From: Akkermansiaceae bacterium
Lineage (GTDB): Bacteria > Verrucomicrobiota > Verrucomicrobiia > Verrucomicrobiales > Akkermansiaceae
Length of the DNA: 6,224 nt
Assembly (NCBI GenBank): GCA_023300205.1
Contig: JALZVD010000246.1
Coordinates: 1-6,224, forward strand
Reading direction: 5' to 3'
Shown here one piece after another: positions 5,921 to 6,224 of the stretch. A program made the position numbers and the translations under genes. Position 1 is the stretch's first letter; every line of letters begins with the position of its first letter. The notes beneath the pieces were generated by a model. That model was not told where the DNA came from and ran no database searches. It was given only the letters and a program-made list of their open reading frames with translations.

Positions 5921-6224
5921 ACCCATTTAAAGACTTCCACTCTTCCACAGTAGGGATCATCTCCGCAGGTATAAAATACTGCATCAACAAACCCATCCCC
6001 ATAAAGACCCCCAATATCAAAACCATTTTTAAAGGCGTCAAAGGATCACAACGCGTAATATTATTCTGAGGGATGTCCCAGAGAAATTTTCCATACTTAG
6101 ATCCAATAAACCATGAAATAGGTAGCGAGATAAGAATCAACCATGACATCATCGCTAAGCCCAGCACCCACACCCTAGCAGACCTAATCAGTGAAGTCGT
6201 GATATCGATAAATCTTCCATCATG
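5916..6224 (-). CDS. Hypothetical two-helix membrane protein (probably partial, 5' end outside window)
   Basis: I do not recognise this protein. The frame is open from the right edge of the window to TAA at 5918-5916, giving about 102 residues. Two hydrophobic helices are clear: one starting V-W-V-L-G-L and running through I-S-L-P-I-S-W-F-I, and a second running V-L-I-L-G-V-F-M-G-M-G-L-L. A polar loop with F-L-W-D-I-P-Q-N-N lies between them, and a short tail ends W-K-S-L-N-G-L. A GTG at 6173-6171 could start a complete 85-residue protein and has a weak AGG nine bases upstream. No ATG lies in frame up to the edge. The upstream residues (D-G-R-F-I-D-I-T-T-S-L-I-R-S-A-R) read as a plausible amphipathic lead-in to the first helix, so I favour a longer gene entering from outside. 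It lies 45 bases upstream of the exonuclease on the same strand. Confidence 0.5.
   Translation of the reverse strand, partial: HDGRFIDITTSLIRSARVWVLGLAMMSWLILISLPISWFIGSKYGKFLWDIPQNNITRCDPLTPLKMVLILGVFMGMGLLMQYFIPAEMIPTVEEWKSLNGL

Noticed and set aside
1..6224. Defence system, mobile element, CRISPR array or other new multi-gene system
   Set aside because: Genes are housekeeping types with uniform composition per strand. No direct repeats, terminal inverted repeats, integrase, transposase or tRNA boundary were seen.

Overview
The window holds six genes and is almost entirely coding. The 3' end of a glycogen branching enzyme gene enters from the left on the plus strand (1-123). It converges on five minus-strand genes that fill the rest. 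In minus-strand transcription order these are: a two-helix membrane protein of unknown function whose reading frame runs off the right edge; a small DEDDy-type 3'-5' exonuclease; a membrane-anchored HtrA/Deg serine protease with two PDZ domains; the mismatch-repair ATPase MutL; and a universal-stress-protein/DUF389 fusion membrane protein. No RNA gene, insertion sequence, CRISPR array or attachment site was seen. The longest gap is 72 bases, so there are no large non-coding stretches.

The organism is a Gram-negative-type bacterium with GC in the mid-40s by eye. The branching enzyme tail is of the eukaryote-like subtype (Y-G-G-H-x-R, then Y-I-P-x-R-T). Bacteria of the PVC and Bacteroidota groups carry this subtype. 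Together with the style of the exonuclease and MutL this suggests Verrucomicrobiota. That placement is inference and only moderately supported.

Layout: mutL and the USP-DUF389 gene are separated by 6 bases, and the Shine-Dalgarno of the second sits on the last codons of mutL, so they are very probably translationally coupled. mutL has its own strong sigma-70-like promoter in the 72-base gap after htrA, placed so close to the ATG that the transcript should be leaderless or nearly so. The exonuclease and htrA genes are 24 bases apart and probably co-transcribed. Functions are mixed (glycogen, stress and transport, mismatch repair, envelope protein quality control, nucleic acid trimming), so this looks like ordinary core-genome neighbourhood rather than a mobile or defence island.

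The most notable points are a G8 homopolymer in the linker of mutL, where slippage either way would delete the C-terminal domain at once; a MutL C-terminal domain with all three endonuclease/metal motifs degraded; a strand-linked composition bias that flips codon use between plus- and minus-strand genes; and the apparent leaderless mutL promoter. No clearly new multi-gene system was found.
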